From Brienomyrus brachyistius (lineage: Eukaryota > Chordata > Actinopteri > Osteoglossiformes > Mormyridae): a stretch of 64,000 bases of DNA. A program made the position numbers and the translations under genes. The notes beneath the pieces were generated by a model that was given only the letters and a program-made list of their open reading frames with translations, was not told the origin of the DNA and ran no database searches. The stretch is from contig NC_064535.1 in assembly GCF_023856365.1 (NCBI RefSeq), positions 10,932,363 to 10,996,362 on the forward strand. Reading direction: 5' to 3'. This document shows, piece after piece, positions 48,640 to 59,710 of this stretch (positions are counted from its first letter, which is position 1; every line of letters starts with the position of its first letter).

Positions 48640-49534
48640 TTAATCATTGCTTTCAAATTACTCTTTTTACTAACCACCCTTAGTCATGTGATTCCATCGC
48701 ACTAAAAGCAGCAGAGCCTGTGAAGTTATTCCTCAGATTCATAATAAATGTCAGTCTTCTTTTATGTATATACTGTATGTACACTTTCTTATACCATCCT
48801 GAGGTAACTTCACTTTCATAGTAAAACTCCTAGGTTTTAGACTAGCTAACCACATTCCCAATATACCAAGGGCTCTTATCTGGCCTACTAGTGCTGTTAC
48901 ACCTCCCTCCTTTCTGTTTGGCCTTCAATGCCAACTGCAATGAAGGGCATATACCAGGGATAGACCACTGGCTGTATTTCTCCCATCCGTGATGAAACAT
49001 AAGGTCTTGTTCCACACTCAGAACCTGGTCACAAATGCCGAAGACAGCGATCGTGTCTGCATCACCAAAAGGCCATTTTATAGTTTCGACTTTGCGTCAC
49101 TACAGAAGGTTCTATCAGTCTGCCGTGACCCATATTTCAACATAACATGACCCATATTTTCAGTGTCGCCCACAGGCACTGAAATTCTGCACCTTTGATC
49201 ACGATTTTAGCAAGAACATTTAAACAAGAAAAATTAGGAATAAGAGGATTTCCATTTTCTGAAATTATATCTTTTCAGATGAAAACATCTATTGGAGTTA
49301 AGTCTATCTAATAGCTGCATGAACGCAGCATTAAATTGCTCTGTATCATATACAGCAGTTCCTCAAATTCCAGAGGAACTAAACACACTCTTTATAGAAC
49401 CTCTTGCTCTATCAGACAAAAATTATAATATTGATGGAATGAAAAGTAAAACATAACAACATGATAACGTTACTTTATAAAACGAACCCATCATAATCCT
49501 TCTGATCTGTCCATCCATTGATCAATAGCTGTAG
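48640..49534. other. Intergenic, no gene seen
   Basis: Non-repetitive by eye, no coding signature. Confidence 0.45.
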
Positions 49535-49990
49535 TATACACCGATGAACCAAAGCATTATGACTATTCATGAAGCATATAAGAATAAGAGAATAAGAAGA
49601 CCTTATTTTAATGGAACTGCTGAAATCGACAAGCAACAAGATTAGGATCATATGTTGACTCTCTTGTACAAATGGTGCATTTCAAGGGCTGGGAAACGGT
49701 AAGCTGACATTCGGTACTCTTAGCCAACATGTTGAGTGTAGAAGACATAGGCAGGGGCAAAGATCTGAGTGACTTTGACAAAGGCCAGTTCCTTATGGCC
49801 AGATGACTAGTTCAGGGTATCTCTCAAATGATTACAGATCATGATCATAGATGCGGATTGGGTAGATTGAGTCTCACCATGGAGCTGTTCATTGTTCATG
49901 AACCTGCAGCCACCAAATCAAACCTTCTATCCTTGTCATGCATTCTCTTACCACCAGTAAGAGGCTAAAAGGAAACCATAGCAACCATAA
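49535..49990 (+). mobile_element. Tc1-like element remnant (5' part)
   Basis: TATACACCGATGAACCAAAG at 49535 resembles the inverted repeat of a common fish Tc1 family (TATACACCGATCAG type). About 220 bp further on, GRGKDLSDFDKGQFLMAR is the transposase N-terminal segment, followed by a stop. This may be the same lineage as the remnant at 13140-13650, although the parts do not overlap. The remainder is lost. Confidence 0.75.
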
Positions 49991-50189
49991 TTAAGACCAC
50001 AATAAGTCACTATTTCTTGAAAATATAAAAATAGGCTCAAAATGTAATGTGTCCTTATAAAAAAAGCTGCATGAGCAGCAATAGGAAAAAGACGTAACAC
50101 TTCACAAAGGAAGCCTTAAAATTATATAAAGTTATTCAGGAGGTGGTCAAAATTTATTTTAATAAAATAATTACTGCAATATTGTGCAA

Positions 50190-50930
50190 CATAAATTACT
50201 ACCCATAACAAAAATAGCACATCAACATCCTGGAGGAAATCTTAGAGCTCCCAAAGACTTGTGTAGGAACCAGAATCACATCTTCCATATGCCCAAAGCA
50301 CCCTCTACAGCAATGTGTGTTCTTTGGTGTGAAGTGTATCTCTTCTCAGCCACAGTTTGGGACACTAGAATCACGGATATTAGCTAAGGATGCCTGATGT
50401 CTCCCAATAACCAGCCACCACGATATCCACCATACTTTTCCATCTGACACACTCCAAAGCTGGATCAAATATAATCATCCTGTGTACTACCAGGCCACTT
50501 CGCAACAACGTCTGTATAATGTCCTTGATGGTTGCATATTATCTGGGCATTTAAGCCTAGTGCCAAGAACCCATTTCGACAGTAGCAGGTGGGAATCAAG
50601 GGGCTACAAATACTATATGGATAGAAGTGAGGGTTCCCTTCACTGCGCTTACAATGATAGGTATGCCAGCAATGCCATGAAAACCACTTTTAGTCTCATG
50701 CAAGGTATCTCCTCCTGCTGGACATTGTATGTAGTTGTGCACACGGTACAACAGCAACGTAATCAATGCAGTTCTGGTGTGTTCCTCTTTTCGATTTATC
50801 CTGCACCAGAGCAGCCTGTTTTTCTCTATGAATTGTGCATTACTGAGATGGTCCAAGAGGTTCATAGCCACCTGCAAAAGCAACTTGGCTTCCTCAAACA
50901 CTGTGTTCTGTTGATTCTTCTTCGCCATTC
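50190..50930 (-). pseudogene. Decayed PIF/Harbinger transposase
   Basis: Minus-strand reading contains FHGIAGIPIIVSAVKGTLTS (around 50690-50640; family form GIPNVIGAIDGTHI, with the catalytic Asp now Lys), then a GYWETSG-like stretch where GDSGYP is expected. Near 50300-50200 it has CCRGCFGHMEDVILV then SSKISSRML, matching the ERGFGQLKRRF-ASKII block of HARBI1-type transposases. Several stops and frame changes. The longest plus-strand frame here (50482-50970) is antisense to this and is not a gene. Confidence 0.7.
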
Positions 50931-50989
50931 AAAAGATGTGACTGAATACATAGTGAGTTTGATTGGCTAGCTCATTATGTTGCCTACCA

Positions 50990-51175
50990 GGGGTGCGTTT
51001 CCCAAAACCATAGTTGCTAACTATGTTAGCAACTTGCGTGGTTCAACCTATGTAAGTACCACGTAGGTGTTTCCTGAAACCATAGTTCGAACTACGGAGG
51101 TAGCGATACTGCAAACTTACGTAGTACGATGCATCGTTAATGCTAACTTCCGTCGTTGTTTGAGAAACGCACCCC
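50990..51175. mobile_element. MITE, probably Harbinger-type
   Basis: 186 bp with inverted ends GGGGTGCGTTTCCCAAA and, at the right, TTTGAGAAACGCACCCC. The arms carry ATAGTTGCTAACTATG-like motifs typical of fish Harbinger MITEs. The flanks (CCA, AGG) do not show a clear 3-bp TWA duplication. It lies next to the 5' side of the decayed Harbinger transposase. Confidence 0.75.
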
Positions 51176-51536
51176 AGGGTCGTTCAGAATTTATGAACTC
51201 AAAAAAAGAGTGTCAGTGTGTTTTTGTCATCTCTTCTGGCCGATTTCTGTGTCTCTGTGACAGGACAGCAAATAAAGAATGATGTGGGTCAGAGCATTCG
51301 TAAATCTACGAACAAGATAACGAACTACTTAGCGTTATGAAGCTTTGGGGAACACCACCCCTGGTTGGTTGAAACAAAAGCTTTATGGACCTGAAATTTC
51401 CACGTCTGCTGCATTCACGGAGGGGTTTAACCAGACATAAAAGTGGACCCAGTACCTCCCATTCTATGTTCTGAGTATTATGACCATACATCTTTTCACG
51501 ATCTACAAAATAGATGTAGACTATGTTAGCTTATTC

Positions 51537-51738
51537 CAGTGGTTCTCAAACCCGGTCCTCGGGACTCACTGCCCTGCTTGTTTTCCAGCTATCCCTGCCC
51601 TACTCACTGCTGATTACCTGGATCAGGTATGTTCAGTCAATCAGAAGCTGAAAGACAGCTGGGACTTGTGTGTGGGGCAGGAATAACTGGAAAACAAGCA
51701 GGGCAGTGGGTCCCGAGGACCGAGTTTGAGAACCACTG
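51537..51738. mobile_element. hAT-type MITE
   Basis: 202 bp. The left end CAGTGGTTCTCAAACCCGGT and right end ACCGAGTTTGAGAACCACTG are inverted repeats, with further pairing inside (TCCTCGGGAC and GTCCCGAGGA). Flanks GCTTATTC (51529-51536) and GCTTACTC (51739-51746) are an 8-bp duplication with one difference. Confidence 0.93.
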
Positions 51739-51746
51739 GCTTACTC

Positions 51747-52434
51747 TGACAAACAGTCACACTGCTCTGTGAGGCACAATGGTTGATTCATTGTTCTACC
51801 ACCAGATGGAATCCGCCTTATGTCTCCTTTCTAGTACATAGGCCTTCACAGACCCAACAGTGTTTTTCAGTCTGAAAGTATTTGACCAAGACCCCAAGAC
51901 TTCCAGACAGTTTTCCTCTACCCTTGCAGTCTTTCCAGCACAGAGACCTCTGATCAGTTTAGAAATCATCTAAACCCATAGCAGTTAAAAAAACAAAAGA
52001 ACAGATATTTGTATTTGATAATGACAATGAGTTGTTACCGCAGCATAATTATACGCTCAACCATACTACACCACACATCACATATGCTCCATAAAACTTA
52101 TATGAAGCAAATTTGTCACTGCCCAATTATGCATATTTTACACATAAATAATTTAGTTAAAATTTCATGAATTTCTTAAGTATCAAGAGTCAAGATCACA
52201 GACAGAGTCAACCACAGATAAACAATTACTACCATAATCTCTCTTTTTATGGTTCAGCTAATCAGTAACAATAACAGTTTCTGCCATGTTAGATGATGGC
52301 ACTCCACATTTAATACCAGCATGTACAAATTCTTCAAATTCCTAAATATTTCAGATTTCAGTACAGTTTTGAGATAAGTTTTGTAATTGAATCTTTGGCT
52401 ATTTATTTGGTTTTTATGGACAATAAAGACGACA
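51747..52434. other. Intergenic, no gene seen
   Basis: No coding signature or named repeat. Confidence 0.5.
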
Positions 52435-52625
52435 AAAGGGTTAACATGGTTGCTTTAGCATTGGGGCTCAAATCCCAACCTCAGCTCTCTACATGTAAAA
52501 TCTGTATCCTCCCCATGTTTCTCTCTGCAATAAAAAACATGCGATTAGGTGAACTGGGATCTTTGAAATGCCCATAGTGTGTGACTGTGCGGTTTCCTGT
52601 GATAAACTGGATTAAGAATGAAATT
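52435..52625 (+). repeat. Degenerate tRNA-derived SINE
   Basis: Head with GGTTGCTTTAGCATTGGGGC and GCTCAAATCCCA (B-box-like). Body with CTGTATCCTCCCCATGTTTC and AAAAACATGCGATTAGGTGA, following the family at 12732. Confidence 0.65.
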
Positions 52626-53940
52626 TTAGGCCGCTATCTCTGCTGGGTTCAGGAACTATTTTTTCAGTTTCTCTTACTCAGTTCTAGGTACACAGAAAAT
52701 ATTTCTTTCATCTGCTTCAGAGCTGTACATCCACAGTAATAACGAACAAAGTTGGATTTGATAAAAAAAGAGGTAATCTTTATGAAAGAAATTATTTACA
52801 GTTCAGAGTGAATCAAAAGACCTCTTTTGTTAACAAAAGAATAAGCATTATAAGCACTTTTACACTCAGAAAGGTGGAATGAGACCCTGTTTTGAAAGTG
52901 AACACGCGTTATATAAATCATCACATTCATTAAATGGCATTCCTACCTCTGCAATACTATATGTTTAGAAACTTGAAGTTTTAGCTATGGCCGTAAATGA
53001 TATAACTGCAGAAAGATAAGCTAATCATTGTAAAACCCTAATTATAAGTATCTTAGCATGACAGTCTGTTTATTGGAACCCGTTGAATTGAGTCTCAAAT
53101 GAGGAAAAGCATATCTCTGTTAGAGCTAATAATTTAAATAATCTCTGCTTGGCTCGGGGTGGTAGAATTCATTAGCACAGATTAACAGAATATATACAAA
53201 GTGTATGCGATCTCTTAGCAAAAGCAGAAGTCCAGGAACAATTAATTTGCTGCTGAATTTGATGAATAATGTCAAGAGCTGAACTTGCAGTTGTGTATAT
53301 GTGAGAATACTTGAAGTATGTGCTGTCAAATCAAATCTAAGATTATAAGGCAAGAAAAAAATCAGATTGCAGTATTGGCCTAACATGTCAGACATTTGAA
53401 AATATTTTGAGTGGACATGAATAAAGCTAATTATGTTTGTAAGAAAAAAAACTGAGAAAATAATAAGATTACAAAGAATAATTTGCTGATATAATTACAC
53501 CAAAATTGGGTACACACAATCATCAAATACATGTATTGCTTGACCTTGGTGAGCCAGAGAAATAAATCCTTCTTCTATAGCCTTTGTTAATTTGTTTTTA
53601 TCATCTCCAAGTGGTGTTTGTGCAGGCAGTGCAATTTGCATGTGTAATTTTGCTGTGCAAATTGACAACAAGTAGATAATTCTGGAAAATAGCTTAGTCC
53701 TGCAACCAGTCTATCTTCCAAAGCCCATTCATTTTGAGGAACTGCTGAGGCATGAAACTTATACATCAACTAATTTCTGACAATGCTCAGACTTATTGTC
53801 TCCTTAAATGTCATTACAGGTATTATTTGTGAAGCTAATTCATTTATTAAGTTATATTTAATTCAGACAGAATTTGAAATAATTTAAACATTTCTATAGT
53901 GGACTGATTGTGATTGTATTTTATAGTTTTATTCATTTAT
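52626..53940. other. Intergenic AT-rich DNA, no gene seen
   Basis: No coding signature or named repeat recognised. Confidence 0.5.
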
Positions 53941-53945
53941 TTAAG

Positions 53946-54227
53946 TGTTATGTCCTGTCTGCCTGACCCTCCTGTCTCCTCCCTGATGACCCACGCCTGT
54001 TGCTTGTTATCCCTCATTAGAATTTGTATTTAAATGCTTGTTTGTCTCATCATCCCCAGTCTGATCATTAAGATCAGTCCGCCTGTTGCCTATGCCTGGT
54101 CCTGAGTCATTCCTCTTATTTTGACCCCTCACAGTCCTATTTGTTTCCCTGCTCCTGTTTTGTTAATAAAGCCCCTTTTGTTCGCCTGACGCCTGCCCTC
54201 AAGTCCCTCGTCCCTCGCAACGTGACA
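53946..54227 (+). mobile_element. Solo LTR with 5-bp target duplication
   Basis: 282 bp beginning TGTTATGTCC and ending AACGTGACA (TG...CA). TTAAG is directly repeated at 53941-53945 and 54228-54232. An internal TATTTAAAT (near 54027) could be the TATA region, and AATAAA at 54165-54170 the poly(A) signal, giving plus orientation. No internal retroviral-type sequence flanks it, so it is a recombination-derived solo LTR. The 5-bp duplication fits Ty3/gypsy or related elements. Confidence 0.93.
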
Positions 54228-54232
54228 TTAAG

Positions 54233-57200
54233 ATATGGTCGCATTTTTCCAGCATTTTTTTCCTCTGAAAAATGGTTATCAACTTTGCGAATCAGCGTTA
54301 TAATGCAAGCAATTATGAAATCTAAAAAGTATGTTATCCAAAGGTCGTCTAACCGAATAAATAACTCAGATTGTAATATAAGGTCTTAATTTTTTCATAT
54401 TTACTGCATAATTTAATTATGTTATATTAAGATCTTCGCGAATTCATTGGTGGTTTTAAAATCAGACCGGAATTTAATTTAATGCTTGGAGCAATTTGGA
54501 ATAGCTGACATTCTAAACATACAAATAGCTTTTCAGACAGTAACTCTGCGATGAATCCCCACTATTTGTATTTAAAATGTGATTAACGGTATGAAAATGG
54601 AAGGGTGTGACTGTTATACTATTTTGAAAAGTGAAATCCGTGCCCAATATGATTCAGATTTGGTGAATGACTCGTATAGTTTAAAAAAAATCCACTTTCA
54701 CTGCCTTCTGAACATCTCTATTAGATGTACAGTATGTTTCAGACCATTGATCTGGTGCATAGTGAACTGCCAGTTTCACTGGTCTATTTGTTTACTTCTA
54801 AATTCATTCAATGATGTGCAGTTACATCACTAATCAAACCATTACCTCAATCCAAAAGCAACCCAAGACATGATAACCCCCCTGCAATGCTTTATTGATG
54901 AAGCATTATGCTTCTTATTTTATTGTCATTGTATATGACTGTTTCATTGTTCTTTCCATCACTTTGATAGATCTATGTTTTGATCACAGATATTCATAAA
55001 CCATCTTTTTCAAAATTCGTGTGGCTTATATATTTATTGACTAATTGCAGAGGGGCATGTTTGTTTATTCAACATACACTTGGCAGTGTAGCTTCTGTAC
55101 TTTTCTTGATAAAGTCTTTAATATTTGGTAATAAGTTAAAAGCACTCAATATCTGCATGGCCATTAGATAACTAATTCCTGATTTCACTAACAGTAGCTT
55201 TACATTTACAGACTTTTTCTGTAATATATGAAATTTCTTTTTTTTTTGAGCATTCACTTTCAAACCTGATCTGAATCTATCCTTTGACATGTCATAAATC
55301 AGTAAAAAAAGAAAACATATGAAAATGGTTTGAATACCTTATAATAAATCATTTTTAATTACAGAATGAATATTTAAATAGTAAAGTTTCTGGTAAAAGG
55401 CTTAATAAAACAGTAATTTCAAGATTAACAAGATGCAATGGTGCATTTATGCTAAAAGGAAAAATCAAATAATCAAAATTATAAACACATAACCAGTTTG
55501 CTACAGGGTGGGATGCTTTAGACTTATTATTAAAGCCTTATAAAGCACTTTCATAGCGAGCTTCTTACAAAGGTCAAGAAGCAAAAAATGGTGCAGCTTA
55601 AGGCATGTAACATGCTACTCTAGCTTCTTCAAGCCTACCCTTGTAATTCTATTAAATAAAATATCACATTGCACTGACAATAAAAATGCTTGAAAGAAAA
55701 TAAACTGAGTTACGTATACTGGACATGATTAGCAACAAATTGATGATTTTATTGCTTTCAGAAAATTTTCTATGTGGTTTCCTCATCCAGTAACTAACTA
55801 CCCAGTCTGTTTTGATATTCATTCTTTTAATCATTGTAAGTACACTAAGCTACCAAAGAGCCAATATGGGTCTGTGAGATTAAGGAACCATTGTAGGATA
55901 TTTTATTATTAAAATATTTAAAAGAATAGCTTAATACAATAAAATGCATATGAGTAGTAAATTTGACATTGTAAACAGTTTGGTAGATGAATATTTCAAT
56001 TGTGGATAAATTCAGTTTGGGTGAAAGCCTTATGATTAAATCTATTACTACCATGTGATGGTACTTGATAGCTGTATTTACTAAATCGTAACACAAACAA
56101 TAATTGTGATCAGACAAATCACTGATGTCTATTTTTTTAAACTCCAGTTCCATTGGTGTGTAAATAAAGCATATTTTTTGTGCACATATTGTGTTTGCAT
56201 TTCATTTTAGGTTAGGTTTCAGATTTACTAAGTATGCAAGTAAAGTAAGAGCCTCATCTTTCCTATCTTTTTGTTGTTTAGTGCTGTTACATTTTGACTG
56301 GTTCTGAAGAGGGAATCAGGGTTGTATGGCCACAGTTGTTGATCCCAGATGCCCTATGATTTGACCTGAAGTCCTATCAGTTAACAAGGGTAAACAGCCT
56401 CAGTCATTATACCCATAGTGTCTCGTCGCAAGCATTAGTTAGTGGATCTCTAATCTGTTGTCAATCTTTTTAGACTCATTAACCAGCATTCCACCCCTCC
56501 CTTACTGGCATTAATCCAGTCCGCACCAGGATCCAGTCTTTTACACTGTGTGTCTGGCCATCCAATACCTCGAGGTCTAACTGACTGGGTAGGATGGTTG
56601 GATAAGTAAAAGATATTGATCACATTAGGCTCCAAGTCCCTCTGCAACCCTGATGGGGATAAGCAGTGAGGTTGATAGGTGTGTATGCTTTTGTTTGCAG
56701 GACCCTTTAGGATAGTCCAAGGATCTCCAAGGTTCCAGACGAGCTACTCCTGGAAAACCAATACATGTACATTTATTTTTGAATAGGCGAGAACCAGGCC
56801 AGAAACACAGGCAATAGCCAAATACAAAACCCTGCAACAGACTACTGGATCTGTTGGGTTTGGCATGCTTACAGTTATTTCTGGATGTAGCCAATGGATA
56901 TTACAGATTCCCATACTGAGTGTTTCTTTCCAGATTGCATCAGTATTACTGTTTTTGCTTCTGCGTGGAGTCATCCATTTTCAGCGGCAAATTGAGCGTA
57001 TCTTTGGTCTTCATGTTGCTTGTGCCACAGCATACCTGGGCAACACCGTGGCAATGACTGCTGATCACATTTGCAGTATCTGAGGGGCGCTGCGGCAGGC
57101 AGGGCTTGTTTGTTAATCTGGAAAGGCGTGCAGTTAGTAAGTGGAAGGTTCAGTGTTTGGGGTTACAAATGGATAAGACAGCGACTATTGTAGCCTGTTA

Positions 57201-57279
57201 GCCAAACAAGGCCAAAAATCAGGACAGGTCATTTCTGGGACAGACTAGTTTTTACAGCTGATGATTTCTTAGGTATGAC
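54233..57279. other. Intergenic, no gene seen
   Basis: AT-rich to 56.2 kb, more balanced from 56.3 to 57.2 kb, where a GGGGCGCTGCGGCAGGCAGG block near 57085 may begin another SINE-like repeat. No gene recognised. Confidence 0.45.
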
Positions 57280-57687
57280 CTGCGTTCGAAAGAACGAGAT
57301 CGCGGGTGCAAGTGGCCGAAATGAGTTTCCTCCACAGGGTGGCTGGGCTGTCCCTTAGAGATAGAGTGAGGAGCTCAGTCATTCGGGAGGGACTCAGAGT
57401 AGAGTCGCTGCTCCTCCGCATCGAGAGAAGCCAGATGAGGTGGCTCGGGCATCTGATTAGGATGCCTCCTGGACGCCTCCCTGGGGAGGTGTTCCGGGCA
57501 TGTCCCACTGGGAGGAGACCCCGGGGAAGACCCAGGACACGGCTGGCCTGGGAATGCCTCGGGATCCCCCCAGAGGAGCTGGATGAAGTGGCCGGGGAGA
57601 GGGAAGTCTGGGCCTCCCTGCTGAGACTGTTGCCCCCGCGACCCAACCCCGGATTAAGCGGAAGATGATGGATGGATGGATGGATGG
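57280..57687 (+). mobile_element. Rex3 LINE 3' end, 5'-truncated
   Basis: The open frame to the stop at 57666-57668 reads AEMSFLHRVAGLSLRDRVRS, then RWLGHLIRMPPGRLPGEVFR, then REVWASLLRLLPPRPNPG, the C-terminal end of the Rex3 ORF. It is followed by a (GATG)n tail to about 57687, which is typical of Rex3. RPRTR joins directly to LAWECLG, where the copy at 8667-10262 has WRDYVSR between them; this is an in-frame 18-bp deletion. Better preserved, hence probably younger, than the 8.7-kb copy. Confidence 0.92.
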
Positions 57688-57975
57688 ACTTGCATGCTTA
57701 TGGACCTCACACCAAAGAGTGTCCTGTATTCCATCCAGTGGATGGAGTCTTGTCTGGTGGTGACTATTAAAAAATTTCTCTGCAGAGTAACATTGTTAAT
57801 CTCTTGTTCCTTTATTTCCAGATAGACGTGTCAGACGGACAGTTATGAAGTTTGGAATTAGGTCTGATTCCTAATCATTGTGAGGGTTACAGTTACTCTG
57901 AACATCTTTTTGCAGCATAGCTGATTTGGCATAAGATTGGGACTAGCATACATCTCTGTCAATGTGATCATTGTA

Positions 57976-58653
57976 CAGTCGTCCTTCGTTTATCGCGGTT
58001 ATCAGTTCCAGACTCTACCGTAATAAATGAATTCCCGCGAAGTTGGTTTCTTTATTTATAAATCAAATATTTTCGTAGTTAGAGCATAAAAACCCTGTTT
58101 ACGACCTTCTAAATACAGTTTTAACATTATTAGACATGAAATAACACCCTTTAGTTACCATTATTGTTATGATTGCTGGACCCGGAAGCAGGAACAGGGA
58201 GACGAGGAATAAGGGTCGAAGGGTTTATTTGGAATCACTCCAAATGCAGGACACAGGAACATGTAACATCAAAACGTCAAAGATAGACTTGGGGTTACAG
58301 ACTCTGACGTGGACTTAAATACACCGGAGGAATCAAACTGACAGGAAACAGCTGGTAAAGATCGGGGCTGCACATGTGGTTAATAAGGAGGCGTGGCACA
58401 CAAGAGGATCGTACAGGCAGGTCATGACAATTACACTCCTATTACCCAATATATTAGACAAAATAAGAAAAAATAAGACATATTAGACGTTACAAATATC
58501 ACATTATTATTGTTGTACATTTAATTACGAAGAGCAAAGATGCTTCCGATGCATAACGATGTATCATTTCCACTGTCTCGATCAACTTTTTAATGAATAA
58601 CAAAAAACCACGATAGCGTGAAAGTCGAAGCGCGAAGTGGCGAGGGACGACTG
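57976..58653. mobile_element. pogo/Tigger-like non-autonomous element
   Basis: Ends CAGTCGTCCTTCG and CGAGGGACGACTG are inverted repeats (12 of 13), with TA on both outer sides (57974-57975 and 58654-58655). The subterminal TTTATCGCGGTTAT and ACCACGATAGCGTGAAAGTC also pair in style. About 413 bp once the nested LTR is removed. No transposase. Confidence 0.88.
58165..58429 (-). mobile_element. Solo LTR nested in the Tigger-like element
   Basis: On the minus strand it begins TGTCATGACC and ends AATCATAACA (265 bp). Flanks ATTAT and ATTAC form a 5-bp duplication with one difference. A GTATTTAAG TATA-like site near 58315 and AATAAA at 58224-58229 give minus orientation. Different in sequence from the LTR at 53946 but of the same general build. 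Confidence 0.88.
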
Positions 58654-58659
58654 TATTTC

Positions 58660-59329
58660 CATAGAAAATAAATAAATAAATCAGATAAAAACCAGAACTT
58701 TAATTTTAGTACTCCTGTTTCACAAATACTGTATTTGTCGGTGAAGTATAACATTTACATTTGACAAAACTGCAAAACACAATATTAATATTAGGGCCAG
58801 GGAAGCCTTCACTGACCCCTGGTGACCATATAGTTGGCACCCCTCCAGAATTTTCTGTCTTCCGTCCAGGTCTTCAGGCTTCTCAATGCTATGTTCATTG
58901 TTGCTATAGTCATTCTCGTTCTCTTTTACCTTATGGTGTTCCAAGCACAGCATGTCCAAAATAAGAGCTTCATCCAGTAGTTTGGGCATCAACTGAAAGT
59001 TTGGGCTTGATTTTATTAGAACTCCGCTTGTTATTTGGATCGCAGATTATGACATTCTTAAAAATGTTCATGGATGGTAACATTTAAAGGGATCAGCACT
59101 ATTCCTGACCTGCTTCTTTAATTTCATAAAAAGACCATATTCTGAAGAATTCTGATCTTTGTTCTTGTAGATGCTGGATGATTTGTTGTTGTTGATAATG
59201 ACGAGGCAAAAGCTGCCCATAACCTTTATGTCTCTCATCAGCACTAAAATTAGCTCCCCATCATGTGATCATAAACTTTTATTCACATTTAGCCAAAGTC
59301 CAATCACTCAATTCTGATGTGCCTTCATT
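58660..59329. other. Intergenic, no gene seen
   Basis: No assignable coding region. Confidence 0.45.
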
Positions 59330-59710
59330 TCCTTCTAATGTCTTTCTCCTATCTTGAGTCCACAGTTTTCTTGTTTTACTCTCCCATCTTCCCTCATTTT
59401 ATATTCGGTGTACCAGTTGAAATGGTATGGTAATAATATGCATCCTTGTGTGACTCTTTTACTAATCTGGAACCATTTAGTTTCTTCATATTCTGTGCTG
59501 ACTGTGACGTCCTTAAGGACAGAAAGCTGCTCTGGTGCACCTATGTTCATGATAACATTGCATTTTGAGACAAGTCAACATGAAGTCTTTGTTGTAATTA
59601 ATAAAGCAAGTTGACCCTTTTGGTATTCCTTCATTTTTTTAGAATATGCATAATGCATCAATTATATCTCTTGTTCCTCTGCCTTTTCTAAAAATACCTT
59701 GTATATATTA
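59330..59710 (-). pseudogene. RTE-clade (BovB-like) LINE reverse transcriptase fragment
   Basis: Minus-strand reading from 59705 gives FRKGRGTRDIIDALCIF, then CFINYNKDF (family CFIDYxKAFD). Then 59550-59335 gives MNIGAPEQLSVL, VSTEYEETKWFQISKRVTQG and CILLPYHFNWYTEYKMRE, the RT fingers/palm segment ending just before the catalytic YADD box. The W-FQIGKGVRQGCILSP-LFNLYAEY-MR pattern is that of BovB/RTE elements, not of the Rex3 copies here. The DY of the catalytic A motif is NY. Stops and deletions are present. The element may continue toward about 60300, but I cannot read it. Confidence 0.8.

Noticed and set aside
50482..50970. 162-codon plus-strand open frame
   Set aside because: Antisense to the decayed Harbinger transposase; no domain of its own.
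54141..54389. 82-codon open frame crossing the solo LTR boundary
   Set aside because: It starts inside the LTR and runs into unrelated flank; no coding meaning.
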